This document shows, piece by piece, positions 1 through 9,973 of a DNA stretch of 64,000 bases. Made by a program: the position numbers and the translations under genes. The stretch spans positions 248,001-312,000 of the forward strand of contig JAHDCU010000002.1 of assembly GCA_020629715.1 (NCBI GenBank), given 5' to 3'. The stretch is from Saprospiraceae bacterium. GTDB taxonomy: Bacteria > Bacteroidota > Bacteroidia > Chitinophagales > Saprospiraceae. Numbering within the stretch: the first letter of the stretch is position 1; each line of letters opens with the position of its first letter. The notes under the pieces were generated by a model. It saw nothing but the letters and a program-made list of their open reading frames with translations. It had not been told where the DNA came from and did no database searches.

Positions 1-2024
1 TGAACCAAGAAGGTCCAGGGATATCCATTACGGCAGATCTTTCGATCTCATCCGTCGGTATTAAAGTAGGGCCACTAGTAATAAGTCAACAGAGTGGTAA
101 GAACATATGGATGCAACTCAATACTAAAAACTGGGGCTTTGATCTCAAGGCAAGCGGTCTAAAGGTCAGAACAGAAAGTAACAATAAGTTCGCTAAAAAA
201 ATATTCCCTCAAGAAATACTTCAGTTCAATCTTAGCTCTGCAGACTGGTCTGCTCTACTCGTCATGAATCCTAATATTAAAGCTGACTTTGGAGCGGTTA
301 AAGTCAACATTGATCGATTCTTACTCAACTATGGCTATAACATGAGCATGGATGCTATGAATGAGCTGATGAAAATGACCGATGAAGAGAAAGAGCAATT
401 CTTTGGAAAGGATACAAAAGGCCCCGGTCTTTCAGAAGAGGATGTAGAGTACTTTGAAACACTAGTAGCATCTAAGGAGAAGGCTGGCTTACCTGTGCCT
501 CAGCATATTCGTGATGTGCTTCAAGATCATTATAGCAAAGGATCTGTCGGAGGTATAGACTCTAAAGATGCAAAGGGAGGAGTCCTAGGCGGAGATGCAC
601 TTATCCCTGAGACCGATATTGGATGGGCATTTGGAATTGCAGGGGGTGTCCAGTTTCCATTGAAGGGGTTTAATAATGGAATACATGCTTCACTTCTCCT
701 TGCACGTAATGGAAATAACATCAATTTCCGTATGAATGAGATTCTTCTGCAACTTGAGCAACCAGCATTTAAGCTAAAGGCATCCGCAGCATTGTCTGTC
801 TCTGGATCTAAAATCGGATTTGAAGCTCAGGCAGAAATGGAAACCCTCAAAAAGAAATTTGCGGCAGGATTTAAGTTTTATAAATACAGTAGCGGTAACA
901 ATTTTGAAATTGGAGCTAATCTTACTTTATCTACCAAAATTGTCACAGGACCCGTTTTATGGCACAAAATCGGAGGTGGCTTCGATTTCAATACCTATTC
1001 CAAGAAATATAAGGTATTTGTAACGGGTAGCGCCGGACCGATAGGGACACCACAAAATGTAACCTCAATAGATGATGCACGTGTCAATGTGCTCTTTGAT
1101 CTCAAAAACTGTGGTTACCAACCTATCGTAAGTGGATATGCTAACTTAACGGTTAAAGGACAACAGTTTGGAAGGCTTGAAGCGGAAATGGATTTCTGTA
1201 GAATGTCACTTTATCTTGATATCAACAATACCATGGAGTTTGCAGCAGGGCTTATAACTGCTAAAGTGGGCGGTACGATCTATGCACTCAAGGACGGTAA
1301 TCAAGGCAGATTATACTTAGGTCTCAATGCAAAGGTCACTGACAAACTTGGAATATTCAATGCTTATGGTCTTGTTGCTGTTGGTGTCAATTTCAAAAAA
1401 ACAAGTGCTACACCTAGCTCTCTAGTATATACATGGAATAGAATACCCAGCGTAGCTAAAAAATATGGAAGATTTCATGGTTTGGCACTGGCTCTAGATA
1501 TGAAAGTACCTCGTAAAAGTGGTGATTTTGGTATCAAGATAGGATCTTTTGATCTAGCTTCTTTTGATTACTACTTCTATGCCAGTGCTTATGCACATGT
1601 CTATAAGTCATTTGACAAAAAGGATTTTGAGGTGTATGGAAAACTTGATGTTGGTGCTGGTGGTAATCTAAAATTCTTGGGGAGCACATTCCTCGGAGGT
1701 AGTGCAAGTGCTAAGCTAACATTGAAAGGTGGATATGATTACTCCTGGCACTTCGCCGCTTCAGGTAGCATCAATTTCGAATTATACAACAAAAAAAGTA
1801 TGCGTTGCAATACGTCTCGCCTAGGAAGTACCACCTCTTGTTCTAATCTTCATTATCCTTGTGGTGCCTGGTGGTGCTTCGGGCTTTGCGAATGGTGTTG
1901 CTGTAAGAGAGTATGTGTAACCGTACCGGATATTATACCAGATTTTAAAACTTGCTTCGGTGCAAAATTCTCATATAGTAAGCGTCAAGGTGGGAAAACC
2001 TACGTAAGTTTTAGTAAAAATTAA
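1..2024 (+). CDS. Large beta-rich protein with Cys-rich C-terminus, 5' partial
   Basis: The reading frame is open from the first full codon at base 3, so the true start lies left of the window; the ATG at 111 is internal. About 674 residues are visible. They are rich in alternating hydrophobic and Gly/Ser strands, as in a repetitive beta-structured exported protein, with one charged helical insert (roughly visible residues 120-190, containing SEEDVEYFE). The last 70 residues hold ten cysteines, including the dense segment CGAWWCFGLCEWCCCKRVC, which suggests disulfides or metal binding outside the cytoplasm. I recognise no family and see no T9SS sorting domain. It lies 23 bases upstream of a secreted FN3 protein on the same strand and is probably co-transcribed with it. 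Function unknown; a surface or periplasmic role is inference. Confidence 0.75.
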   Translation, partial: NQEGPGISITADLSISSVGIKVGPLVISQQSGKNIWMQLNTKNWGFDLKASGLKVRTESNNKFAKKIFPQEILQFNLSSADWSALLVMNPNIKADFGAVKVNIDRFLLNYGYNMSMDAMNELMKMTDEEKEQFFGKDTKGPGLSEEDVEYFETLVASKEKAGLPVPQHIRDVLQDHYSKGSVGGIDSKDAKGGVLGGDALIPETDIGWAFGIAGGVQFPLKGFNNGIHASLLLARNGNNINFRMNEILLQLEQPAFKLKASAALSVSGSKIGFEAQAEMETLKKKFAAGFKFYKYSSGNNFEIGANLTLSTKIVTGPVLWHKIGGGFDFNTYSKKYKVFVTGSAGPIGTPQNVTSIDDARVNVLFDLKNCGYQPIVSGYANLTVKGQQFGRLEAEMDFCRMSLYLDINNTMEFAAGLITAKVGGTIYALKDGNQGRLYLGLNAKVTDKLGIFNAYGLVAVGVNFKKTSATPSSLVYTWNRIPSVAKKYGRFHGLALALDMKVPRKSGDFGIKIGSFDLASFDYYFYASAYAHVYKSFDKKDFEVYGKLDVGAGGNLKFLGSTFLGGSASAKLTLKGGYDYSWHFAASGSINFELYNKKSMRCNTSRLGSTTSCSNLHYPCGAWWCFGLCEWCCCKRVCVTVPDIIPDFKTCFGAKFSYSKRQGGKTYVSFSKN

Positions 2025-2047
2025 GACCCACAATAATCATCATAATC

Positions 2048-4138
2048 ATGAAATATATATTCTCATTACTGATACTATCATTGATCGCACCCTTATACGG
2101 GCAATCTGATACCATAGTCATACCTTCTATAAACGGGCCTGCTGGTAATTATCTATACCTGGTCAATCTACAAGATGTAATGGATGGAAAAACATCTTTT
2201 GATGACGAGTATATCATCGAGAGGATTGAACTCAGTACTCTGGATACAGAAGTTAATTCAAAAGACCTAAAGTCATACGCTAAATATAAAAGTGCTCAGT
2301 CGTATAAGGACTTAGAATCTATATATGGAAAAAGTGGAGCTGAAGACCTTAGAAACCAAATGGGTAATCTTTCAAAAAAGGAAGCTTACTCAAAATTGAT
2401 TGATTCACCACTGGACTCTATCGCTTTTCTTTACGGTTTTGTAGAAACGAAAATAGCACTGGGGCATGTATACTTTGATGACAATGTCAAGGCCAATTAT
2501 TATTACATGTATCGCGTTTATAAAAAATCAAAAGGCGCTGACAAGCGCTTGATTGGATATGCTTACTGTTATGGTGGTGCAGGTAATTATACACTCGACT
2601 ATCTCAAACCACATTGGAAATCAGCAGAAGGTAAAGATAGTATGGTCATGATAGAATGGGCGTTGCCTATGTTAGATTCTCCAACAGATACATTTGAAAA
2701 GAAGAAAATATCTACTATTGAAGGGGTCAATAATACAATACAAAATCTTCCATTTTTAACTTACAATCTCAGAGCTCGCGTTATGGTCAATGGGCCAAAT
2801 GGTTTTGAGCAAGAAGCAATCATTACACCAACAAAAAATGAAACCGGTGATACCCTGATCTATAATTATGAGGCTGCTGATATAGGTGCTAAGCAAGTAA
2901 GCTCTTACATACTTCTTCAAGATGAAGTATATAATGTTGGTGTACCTTCTGATACTGCTTTGGTTTTTCCATATGACTCTACGACTGCTGATATCATCTA
3001 CAGTCTCAATGTCATCGACACCCTGAATGGCATATATATCGAATGGAATGAACTACCAGATCAGCCCTACTATACAGGAATAGAAATACTAAAATATAAT
3101 AGTCAAGATGAATTAGATACTGTGGCAATACTTGCACCAAATGCACAATCCTATGTTGATAGATCCGTAGAAGTCGGTCAATATTATCGCTATCAAGTAA
3201 AGGCACTCTTCGTTCCTCAAAAGGGACTAGTACAACGAATATCTGCTCAGTGTACAGGAACATTTTCGAAATTCACAAAACCATTGCCTCCATTTAACTT
3301 AAAAGCAAGTACATCGGATCAATATATAAATCTAGAATGGGAAGTTGTAGACGAGCCCTCGATCTATGGTTATTATGTCTACAGAGGTACTACCAATAAA
3401 AACTTAGAACTTGCCGCAGGTCCTATATTTGAAAAGAACTTCACCGACTCTTTGACTTCTTTAAGTGGAAGAAGTTTTTACACTTATGCTGTATCGTCAC
3501 AAAACTACGCCCAAGATACTAGCCAATATTCCAATCTAGTGAGCATAAGACCCAATAAAAGCATCTCTACCTTTAATGCACCTAATGTGAATATCTATTA
3601 TGCTAATAAAACAATCCGTCTAGATTGGAAAGATGTAAGAGCTCATGATAATATTATAAAATCATACATACTTGAAAGAAAGGTCAATGCAGACGGAACA
3701 TACGTCAAGATACATACCGATGCTCTCACGAAACCATCATTTATCGATGAAGATATCGTAGCTGGTAATACATACTATTATAGAGTTGCATCAGTAAGTA
3801 CATATGGTGATAAAAGCGATTTTTCCGAGGCTAGTCTATATGAGGTACAAAAATCAAAAGTACCTACGATCAATAAGTTCTATGCTCGAAACGTTACAGG
3901 TGGTGTCAAAATTAGTATTCCATCTATGAACTCAAATTCTCGTCAAGCGTATAATATTTATAGAAAAAAAGCCGAAGCTGAAGATTTTTCTTTGCTAGCT
4001 AGTATACCCGCTAATGAGTCAAGCTATTTAGACACCACTGTTGTAAAAGGAGAATATTATGTATATGTGATCACTCTAGTATTAGACGATAATCGAGAAG
4101 GCTCTAGAGGTAAATCGGTGACCGTAAGAGTAAAATAA
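2048..4138 (+). CDS. Secreted fibronectin type III domain protein
   Basis: The 696-residue protein begins with a signal peptide (MKYIFSLLILSLIAPLYGQ, residues 1-19). The N-terminal third (20-250) is a mixed region I do not recognise. At least three FN3-like domains follow at about 310-420, 420-515 and 515-615, with typical strand motifs such as INLEWEVVDEPSIYGYYVYR and YYYRVASVSTYGDKSDFSEA, and probably a fourth degenerate one at the C-terminus. There is no type A or type B sorting domain, so it may stay in the periplasm or be held by a partner. The start at 2048 sits 23 bases after the preceding gene, which suggests an operon. It probably acts as a binding or structural partner of the upstream beta-rich protein; that is inference from adjacency only. 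Confidence 0.8.
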   Translation: MKYIFSLLILSLIAPLYGQSDTIVIPSINGPAGNYLYLVNLQDVMDGKTSFDDEYIIERIELSTLDTEVNSKDLKSYAKYKSAQSYKDLESIYGKSGAEDLRNQMGNLSKKEAYSKLIDSPLDSIAFLYGFVETKIALGHVYFDDNVKANYYYMYRVYKKSKGADKRLIGYAYCYGGAGNYTLDYLKPHWKSAEGKDSMVMIEWALPMLDSPTDTFEKKKISTIEGVNNTIQNLPFLTYNLRARVMVNGPNGFEQEAIITPTKNETGDTLIYNYEAADIGAKQVSSYILLQDEVYNVGVPSDTALVFPYDSTTADIIYSLNVIDTLNGIYIEWNELPDQPYYTGIEILKYNSQDELDTVAILAPNAQSYVDRSVEVGQYYRYQVKALFVPQKGLVQRISAQCTGTFSKFTKPLPPFNLKASTSDQYINLEWEVVDEPSIYGYYVYRGTTNKNLELAAGPIFEKNFTDSLTSLSGRSFYTYAVSSQNYAQDTSQYSNLVSIRPNKSISTFNAPNVNIYYANKTIRLDWKDVRAHDNIIKSYILERKVNADGTYVKIHTDALTKPSFIDEDIVAGNTYYYRVASVSTYGDKSDFSEASLYEVQKSKVPTINKFYARNVTGGVKISIPSMNSNSRQAYNIYRKKAEAEDFSLLASIPANESSYLDTTVVKGEYYVYVITLVLDDNREGSRGKSVTVRVK

Positions 4139-4586
4139 AACTAAAGCACCCAGATTCAATCAAGTAACGATCCGATACGATCTAATGATTGAAACGTAAC
4201 CAAATGATACTGATTGTTTGGGTGTATTTTGTTAACGATTTCATGATGCATGATTTAACCTGCATTATACATTCTTACATAGTATTAAAGGTCGAAAGAT
4301 CAATACTTGTACTATTGACAGATTGGTGCTGAGTCCCAATCATTATCAGGATATCTATGCTTAAGTGAGAAAACTAGGTAAAGCCGTATACCTGCTTTGC
4401 AGCGAGGCGAGTTTTGTTGGTATTTAGAGCTGTAACTTACCTTGACGACAAATCAAGAAGTGGACTAAGACATTCACGGATATAATATCATTGTCGTCAC
4501 CCTACTTTCACCCTACAGGGTGATCCATATCGTTTCCGTTGCACATTACCTTGCGGTCAAATAATACTTCTAGACCAAAATCTATT
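4139..4586. other. Intergenic region with dyad symmetries
   Basis: No convincing gene is present. Just after the FN3 gene there are nested inverted repeats: CACCCA (4147-4152) with TGGGTG (4219-4224), and inside it TTCAATCA (4155-4162) with TGATTGAA (4186-4193). The outer arm is followed by TATTTT, so the structure may terminate or stabilise the upstream transcript. A smaller dyad TCAATA/TATTGA is at 4300-4318. A tight 7-bp dyad TCACCCT/AGGGTGA (4508-4523) lies about 65 bases before the adhesin start and could be an operator or leader hairpin. Confidence 0.4.
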
Positions 4587-7500
4587 ATGATGCAACAGTT
4601 TACACTTCGATCTATGATCAGTTTATCCATAATTCTATTTTATGGATTTTCATTATTTGGACAGAATTGTCCATCCACTACTCTAACAAGTCAAGCAGAA
4701 ATTTTCAGTTTTTATTGTGATTCTGTAGACGGTGATCTCATTATTGACGATTCTTTCTCAGGGAGTATTGTTGATTTAGATCCTCTCAACACCATACAAT
4801 CGATTTCAGGTGATTTGATCGTCAGAAACTGTCCTAACCTTACTAATCTGCAAGGACTTGATGTTATTAACTCCATCGGTGGAGATTTGATTATCCAAGA
4901 TTGTTCAGGTATTACTAATATGGGAAATTTCGCATTTGCCCTAGCAAGTATTGGAGGTGATTTTATATTCTTAAACAATGCAAGCTTCGGAGCATTAGCA
5001 ATGAATAGTCTAAGTACCGTAGGAGGGATATTCCAGATCAAAGATAATCTGCAAATGAGTTCTATCCAGTTTGCAAATTTGACATCTATTGGATCAGAGT
5101 TTCAATTAACAAATAATTCATTTTCGTCATTAACCTTTTCGTCATTGCAGTCAGTAGGTGGGATTTTTAGGATACTTTCTTGTATCGCATCTGGTGGCCA
5201 AGATCTGAGTACCTTTTCGTTACTTAACTCTGTAGGCGCCGATTTTACGATTCAAGATAATCAAGGCATTAATTCGTTGGATGGATTTGGCAATTTAACC
5301 AATTTTAATTCAGGATTCTATGTGATTAACAATGACTTTCTGCAATCTATCGACGGATTCAGTGGTATATCTACAGCGCTAGTCGTAGTGATTACGGGTA
5401 ATTTAGAATTAAATAGTATAGACGGATTGATCTCTCTGAGCAATATTTTTGATGATTTACGAATAAACAACAATGGAGGGATTAGCTCCTTAAATGGATT
5501 TTCGAATTTAACCAACATTTCTGGAGATTTAGAAATCGTAAACAACCAAGCCCTCAGTAGCCCACCTAGTCTTGGTTCTAATAGCTCAAGCAATTCGAAC
5601 CTATTAGATTTAAACGGTTTCTCTAGTCTAAGTACTATCGGTGGTGATTTAGACATTAGGTCTAACTCTATTATCAATAGCATTTCCGGGTTTTCATCTC
5701 TGCAGAACTCGTCAAATATATATCTTGAGGACAATATTGATATGGGTGCTTTAAGCGGTTTTGACAACTATCAAAACTGTGGAAATGATCTATTGATAAG
5801 AAACAATTCAGCCCTGCAAACGATAAATGGATTTTCAAGTCTTACAACTGTTGGCAATACTTTTAGACTTGACAACAATGATGCTTGTACCAGTATTTCT
5901 GGTTTTGATAATTTAACAAGCACGGGAGATGAATTTAATATCAATTGGAACGAATTATTAACACAAATAAACGGATTCAATAACCTAACTACAGTCCCAG
6001 GATACTTCAATATTACCTTCAATAATGGCGTAACCGCTATCAATGGATTTCAAAATCTGAATTCAACAGAAAAAGTGAGAATCCATACAAATCCTCAACT
6101 CAATTCTGTAAGTGGTTTTCAAAACCTAAGTACTCTTACTTCAGGAATGGATTTATACAATAATTCAGTACTCTCTATGTGCTGCTGGGTAGAGCCGTTA
6201 TATCAAGCATTACCAAGTAATCCAGATGTCAATATTTTCAATAACGCAACAGGATGCAATAGCTTCATGGAAATGGGTGGAACTGCTCCTACGATATCTT
6301 GTAGCAGTCCATCTTCATTCTCGACAGGAACTGATGATTGTTTAGCTCAGTTTTCATTTGACGATCCAGTAGCCAGTGATGATTGTAACATATCAAATTA
6401 TGTGACATCTTTGGTAGATGCCAACGGGACTGTCGTTTATACCAATGTGCCAGCTATATCAGGTGCTTCATTCAACTATTCCTTGCCGGTAGGAGATAAC
6501 ATTCTTACTTATATCGCTGAGGATGGTTTCGGTAATACCAGCTCTTGTCAAATCATTCTTCAAGTTGTAGATGAAATAGATCCAGTTTGGGATATAACAG
6601 GTTCAAGCCTATTTCTGACTGGAGAATGTGGTGTTGACGACCCTCTTACTATTTTAAGTAGTCATGCTCCTCTTGCTCTAGATAATTGTTCTACAGTTAT
6701 GGTAGAATCGGCCTCTCAAGTACTAACAGGTTCATGTGGAAATGAAACTATATATACAGATACATATACTGCAATAGACGCCGCTGGGAATATGGCAACT
6801 CCTTTTGTAGTAAGTCTTACGATGGTTGATACTGAAGATCCTGTTCTCCTTGGAGGTATCCCAGATGTAACCATTAATTGTGGTGACACATATCCTAATG
6901 AACCATCAATTACAGCATTTGATAATTGTGCAGGAAACATAACTACGGCTATAACATCAAGCTCGACAACTATTCCCGGCGATTGTTTGCTGGGCAGTAT
7001 AGCTGAAATAAGTACTACTACTTGGAATGTAGATGATGGCTGTGGAAATATTGCAGAATATACTTGGACCGTAACAGTTACAAATGATTTTGATGTAGAT
7101 CTAGGTCCTGATGTAATAGAGTGTAATGCTGCTACTTATCAGATCTCAGCGCCAATGGGTAGCTCATACGAGTGGTCTACTGGTGCTACTACACAGAGTA
7201 TCACTGTTTCATCTAATGACAATTATCAAGTGACTGTTACAAGTGCTAATGGTTGCTGTAGCATAGATGATATCAACGTTATGTTCAGCACTGGCCCTAC
7301 CATAACTGCGACTGGAGGTGTAATTGATTGTAGTGGAACAGCCATTACAATAAATGCAAATAGTTCTATAGGAGGATCTACATACAGTTGGTCGGGACCA
7401 GGTGGGTTTAGCTCGACTAATCAAGCACCACAAGTAACAGAAACTGGGACTTATACCGTAATAGTTACCGATCCTAATGGATGTACGAGTAGTGCAATGG

Positions 7501-9848
7501 CAGAAGTAACGCCTGATAATAATGTTCCTGACTTAACTGCAACTGGAGGTGTTTTAGACTGTATAAATACAAGCATTGGACTAAGCAGTACTTCTTCAGC
7601 AGGAACTTCATTTGCTTGGTCAGGACCAGGAGGATTTAGCTCTACTATGCAAAATCCCACTGTCACTACGGCTGGTAGCTATACTGTAATCGTAACAGCC
7701 GATAATGGATGTACTAACGCAACGAGTGTTACAGTTGAAGATGATACAAATTCACCAATAGTAAATCTTACCAGCTCCAATGAACTGACATGCCTAGAAA
7801 TTGAAGCGGTATTAAGCGCTACTTCTAGTGATAATATGTCTCAATACAGCTGGTCAGGACCTAATGTCTTTTCTGGAAATACAGCATCTGTAACAGTTAC
7901 GGCTGCTGGCACTTATACACTTGTAACTACTGCATCTAATGGTTGCACGAGTTCTAATACCATAGAGGTTGACTCCGATAATTCCGTGCCAACGATCATG
8001 GCAACTGGTGGAGAATTGAATTGTTCGACATCTATCGTCATGCTAGATGCTAGTTCCAATTCTAATACAGTAACTTATGCATGGTCAGGGCCAGATAACT
8101 TTAATGCGACTGTACCAAACCCTAATGTGTCATTAGTAGGTAATTATACTTTGGTCATAACAGAATCTAATGGATGTACAGCAACGACTATGGTCGAAGT
8201 TACAGAAGACAATAATCCACCTACTGTTAGCAGTACAAGTGGTATCATCAATTGTACAAGCAGCAGTGTCACTTTAAATGCTACAAGTAGTGATGCCGGA
8301 TCTACTTATAGCTGGTCAGGTCCTAATGGATTTTCAGCAAGCACAGCTACCGCAGATGTATCAGTGGCAGGTACTTACCAAATAGTCGTAACAGCCTCTA
8401 ATGGATGTACCGCAAGTACATCTAGTGAAGTGACAGAAGACATCGAAGCACCTGCTCTGTCAATATCAAATACTCAAGTAAACTGTACTGAAGCCAACAT
8501 AACAATTACTGCAGACTACGCAGCAGACGCATCTATAAACTGGACTGGACCTAACGGATTCACAAGTAATGTAAGTACCATAACCGTCAATATGAACGGT
8601 ACATACGAAGCCACAATTATGGACAATACTAACGGTTGTACCAGTACCAGTTCTGTAGAAATTGAAGAAGACTTCACTTTACCTACGGCTTCTGCTACAG
8701 GTGGTATCATAAGTTGTACTGAAACAAACGTTCAGCTTATGGCAAGTTCCAATATTGCTGATGCAAGTTATCAATGGAACGGACCTGGTGGATATAGTTC
8801 TATTCTTCAAAATCCATCTGTAGATGAGGAAGGTACCTACATACTCACTGTGACAAGTACCAATGGATGTACCGCAGAGGCAACTGCAACCGTATCTACC
8901 GATTCTTCGTTACCTAATGCTAATGTAACAGGGGAAAACCTTACGTGCTCCATGAGTGAAGTTGAACTCATAGGTACAACGACCACAACAGGAGCAACTG
9001 GATCATGGACTGGACCTAATAGTTTTGAAAGTGAAGATGCTAATATAATCGTAGCGATGGCAGGAATCTACTCCTATACAGTAGTATCAGAAAATGGATG
9101 TTCCATTACGGCTAGCTATGAAGTGTTGGATGATACGGATGAACCCGAAGGCATGATCATAGCTGGAGAGGTAGATTGTGATAATCAAAGTCAAACCTTG
9201 GAATTAGATATCGCAGACTCAAGCACTGTAACTTGGTCTGGACCTAATGGATTTAATTCTTCAAATACTGATATTTCGGTTTCAGATAATGGAGTTTATT
9301 CCGCTTTTATTGTAGGCAGTAATGGATGTACTACAACTATTGAGTACAACATTAATTTGATATTCGATTACAATACTCAAATCAATACCGTAGATGCAAC
9401 GGATACTAATGACGGATCTGCTGAGATCGTATTATCTGGTGGACAATCTCCTTTCAATATTATTTGGGATAATGGTCAAACTGGATTCAATGCAACAGAT
9501 CTAGCCCCTGGGGTTCATACGGTAGAAGTCACTGATGGTAATGGATGCATGAGTACATTTGAATTTACCATTGGTACGATGACTTTTGTAACGGATGATG
9601 CAGAAGATTTGGGTATTCAGACATATCCTAATCCAGTAATCGATCGACTATTTATAGATCGTGGAGAAATGGATATAGAATCTATCAAAATTTTTGATTT
9701 ACAGGGAAGATTGATACAAAATATCGTTATAAATAATCCCAATGATATACTTGAGATAGAGATAAAAGACTTAAGTGCAGGTATGTATAATGCAGTATTG
9801 TGTAATCGAAATAAAACGATAAATCTGAAGATTATTAAAGCTCATTAA
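4587..9848 (+). CDS. T9SS adhesin: leucine-rich N-terminus plus nine Ig-like repeats
   Basis: I start this at ATG 4587 because a signal peptide follows directly (MMQQFTLRSMISLSIILFYG, cleavage near FGQ); the frame extends to a TTG at 4539 but that adds a non-signal leader. The product is 1753 residues. Residues about 35-560 form leucine-rich/receptor-L-like repeats of about 23 residues with the recurring pattern xxIGGDLxIxxNxxLxSLxGFxNL. Two or three HYR-type Cys domains follow (about 565-830), then one WSTGATTQS-type Ig module. Nine tandem modules of about 76 residues (WSGPxGF...GTY...NGCT) span 906-1591. A SprB-like repeat precedes a type A T9SS sorting domain (YPNPVIDRLFI ... SAGMYNA). It is probably secreted across the outer membrane and anchored as a cell-surface adhesin. 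A hairpin terminator follows. Confidence 0.88.
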   Translation: MMQQFTLRSMISLSIILFYGFSLFGQNCPSTTLTSQAEIFSFYCDSVDGDLIIDDSFSGSIVDLDPLNTIQSISGDLIVRNCPNLTNLQGLDVINSIGGDLIIQDCSGITNMGNFAFALASIGGDFIFLNNASFGALAMNSLSTVGGIFQIKDNLQMSSIQFANLTSIGSEFQLTNNSFSSLTFSSLQSVGGIFRILSCIASGGQDLSTFSLLNSVGADFTIQDNQGINSLDGFGNLTNFNSGFYVINNDFLQSIDGFSGISTALVVVITGNLELNSIDGLISLSNIFDDLRINNNGGISSLNGFSNLTNISGDLEIVNNQALSSPPSLGSNSSSNSNLLDLNGFSSLSTIGGDLDIRSNSIINSISGFSSLQNSSNIYLEDNIDMGALSGFDNYQNCGNDLLIRNNSALQTINGFSSLTTVGNTFRLDNNDACTSISGFDNLTSTGDEFNINWNELLTQINGFNNLTTVPGYFNITFNNGVTAINGFQNLNSTEKVRIHTNPQLNSVSGFQNLSTLTSGMDLYNNSVLSMCCWVEPLYQALPSNPDVNIFNNATGCNSFMEMGGTAPTISCSSPSSFSTGTDDCLAQFSFDDPVASDDCNISNYVTSLVDANGTVVYTNVPAISGASFNYSLPVGDNILTYIAEDGFGNTSSCQIILQVVDEIDPVWDITGSSLFLTGECGVDDPLTILSSHAPLALDNCSTVMVESASQVLTGSCGNETIYTDTYTAIDAAGNMATPFVVSLTMVDTEDPVLLGGIPDVTINCGDTYPNEPSITAFDNCAGNITTAITSSSTTIPGDCLLGSIAEISTTTWNVDDGCGNIAEYTWTVTVTNDFDVDLGPDVIECNAATYQISAPMGSSYEWSTGATTQSITVSSNDNYQVTVTSANGCCSIDDINVMFSTGPTITATGGVIDCSGTAITINANSSIGGSTYSWSGPGGFSSTNQAPQVTETGTYTVIVTDPNGCTSSAMAEVTPDNNVPDLTATGGVLDCINTSIGLSSTSSAGTSFAWSGPGGFSSTMQNPTVTTAGSYTVIVTADNGCTNATSVTVEDDTNSPIVNLTSSNELTCLEIEAVLSATSSDNMSQYSWSGPNVFSGNTASVTVTAAGTYTLVTTASNGCTSSNTIEVDSDNSVPTIMATGGELNCSTSIVMLDASSNSNTVTYAWSGPDNFNATVPNPNVSLVGNYTLVITESNGCTATTMVEVTEDNNPPTVSSTSGIINCTSSSVTLNATSSDAGSTYSWSGPNGFSASTATADVSVAGTYQIVVTASNGCTASTSSEVTEDIEAPALSISNTQVNCTEANITITADYAADASINWTGPNGFTSNVSTITVNMNGTYEATIMDNTNGCTSTSSVEIEEDFTLPTASATGGIISCTETNVQLMASSNIADASYQWNGPGGYSSILQNPSVDEEGTYILTVTSTNGCTAEATATVSTDSSLPNANVTGENLTCSMSEVELIGTTTTTGATGSWTGPNSFESEDANIIVAMAGIYSYTVVSENGCSITASYEVLDDTDEPEGMIIAGEVDCDNQSQTLELDIADSSTVTWSGPNGFNSSNTDISVSDNGVYSAFIVGSNGCTTTIEYNINLIFDYNTQINTVDATDTNDGSAEIVLSGGQSPFNIIWDNGQTGFNATDLAPGVHTVEVTDGNGCMSTFEFTIGTMTFVTDDAEDLGIQTYPNPVIDRLFIDRGEMDIESIKIFDLQGRLIQNIVINNPNDILEIEIKDLSAGMYNAVLCNRNKTINLKIIKAH
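7302..9360 (+). repeat. Nine tandem Ig-like coding repeats (~228 bp)
   Basis: Nine in-frame modules of about 76 residues follow one another. Each has the order Gly-Gly-x-x-x-Cys near the start, Tyr/Trp-x-Trp-[Ser/Thr]-Gly-Pro in the middle, a GTY strand, and NGC(T) near the end, then an acidic linker such as EDNNPP. The two cysteines per module (start and NGC) fit an intradomain disulfide. The last copies are the most diverged. The periodicity is at protein level and the DNA copies are divergent, so this is old duplication rather than a slipped-strand satellite. Confidence 0.85.
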
Positions 9849-9872
9849 GAGCTTAAAGGGGTGTTTTAAATG

Positions 9873-9906
9873 AGGAGTCTACAAGTATTTGTAGGCTCCT
9901 TTTTTT
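9873..9906 (+). terminator. Rho-independent terminator of the adhesin gene
   Basis: AGGAG and CTACAA pair with TTGTAG and CTCCT around a GTAT loop with one mismatch, and a run of seven T follows. It lies 25 bases after the adhesin stop codon and upstream of a convergent gene. Confidence 0.85.
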
Positions 9907-9973
9907 CGTATCAAAAGAGAATGTAAGAAACAGAATATTTCAAAAATCAATTCAATTATACCACTACTAAACA

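Noticed and set aside
4205-4333. A 42-codon ATG frame in the gap before the adhesin
   Set aside because: Composition is arbitrary, the stretch overlaps dyad structures, and no neighbour or start signal supports translation.
4539-4586. TTG start of the adhesin gene at 4539
   Set aside because: It would place a 16-residue polar leader before a normal signal peptide; ATG 4587 fits export better.
7302-9360. Repeats considered as a CRISPR array or satellite DNA
   Set aside because: The period is about 228 bp, the frame is preserved throughout, and repeat units differ at DNA level while the protein pattern is kept.
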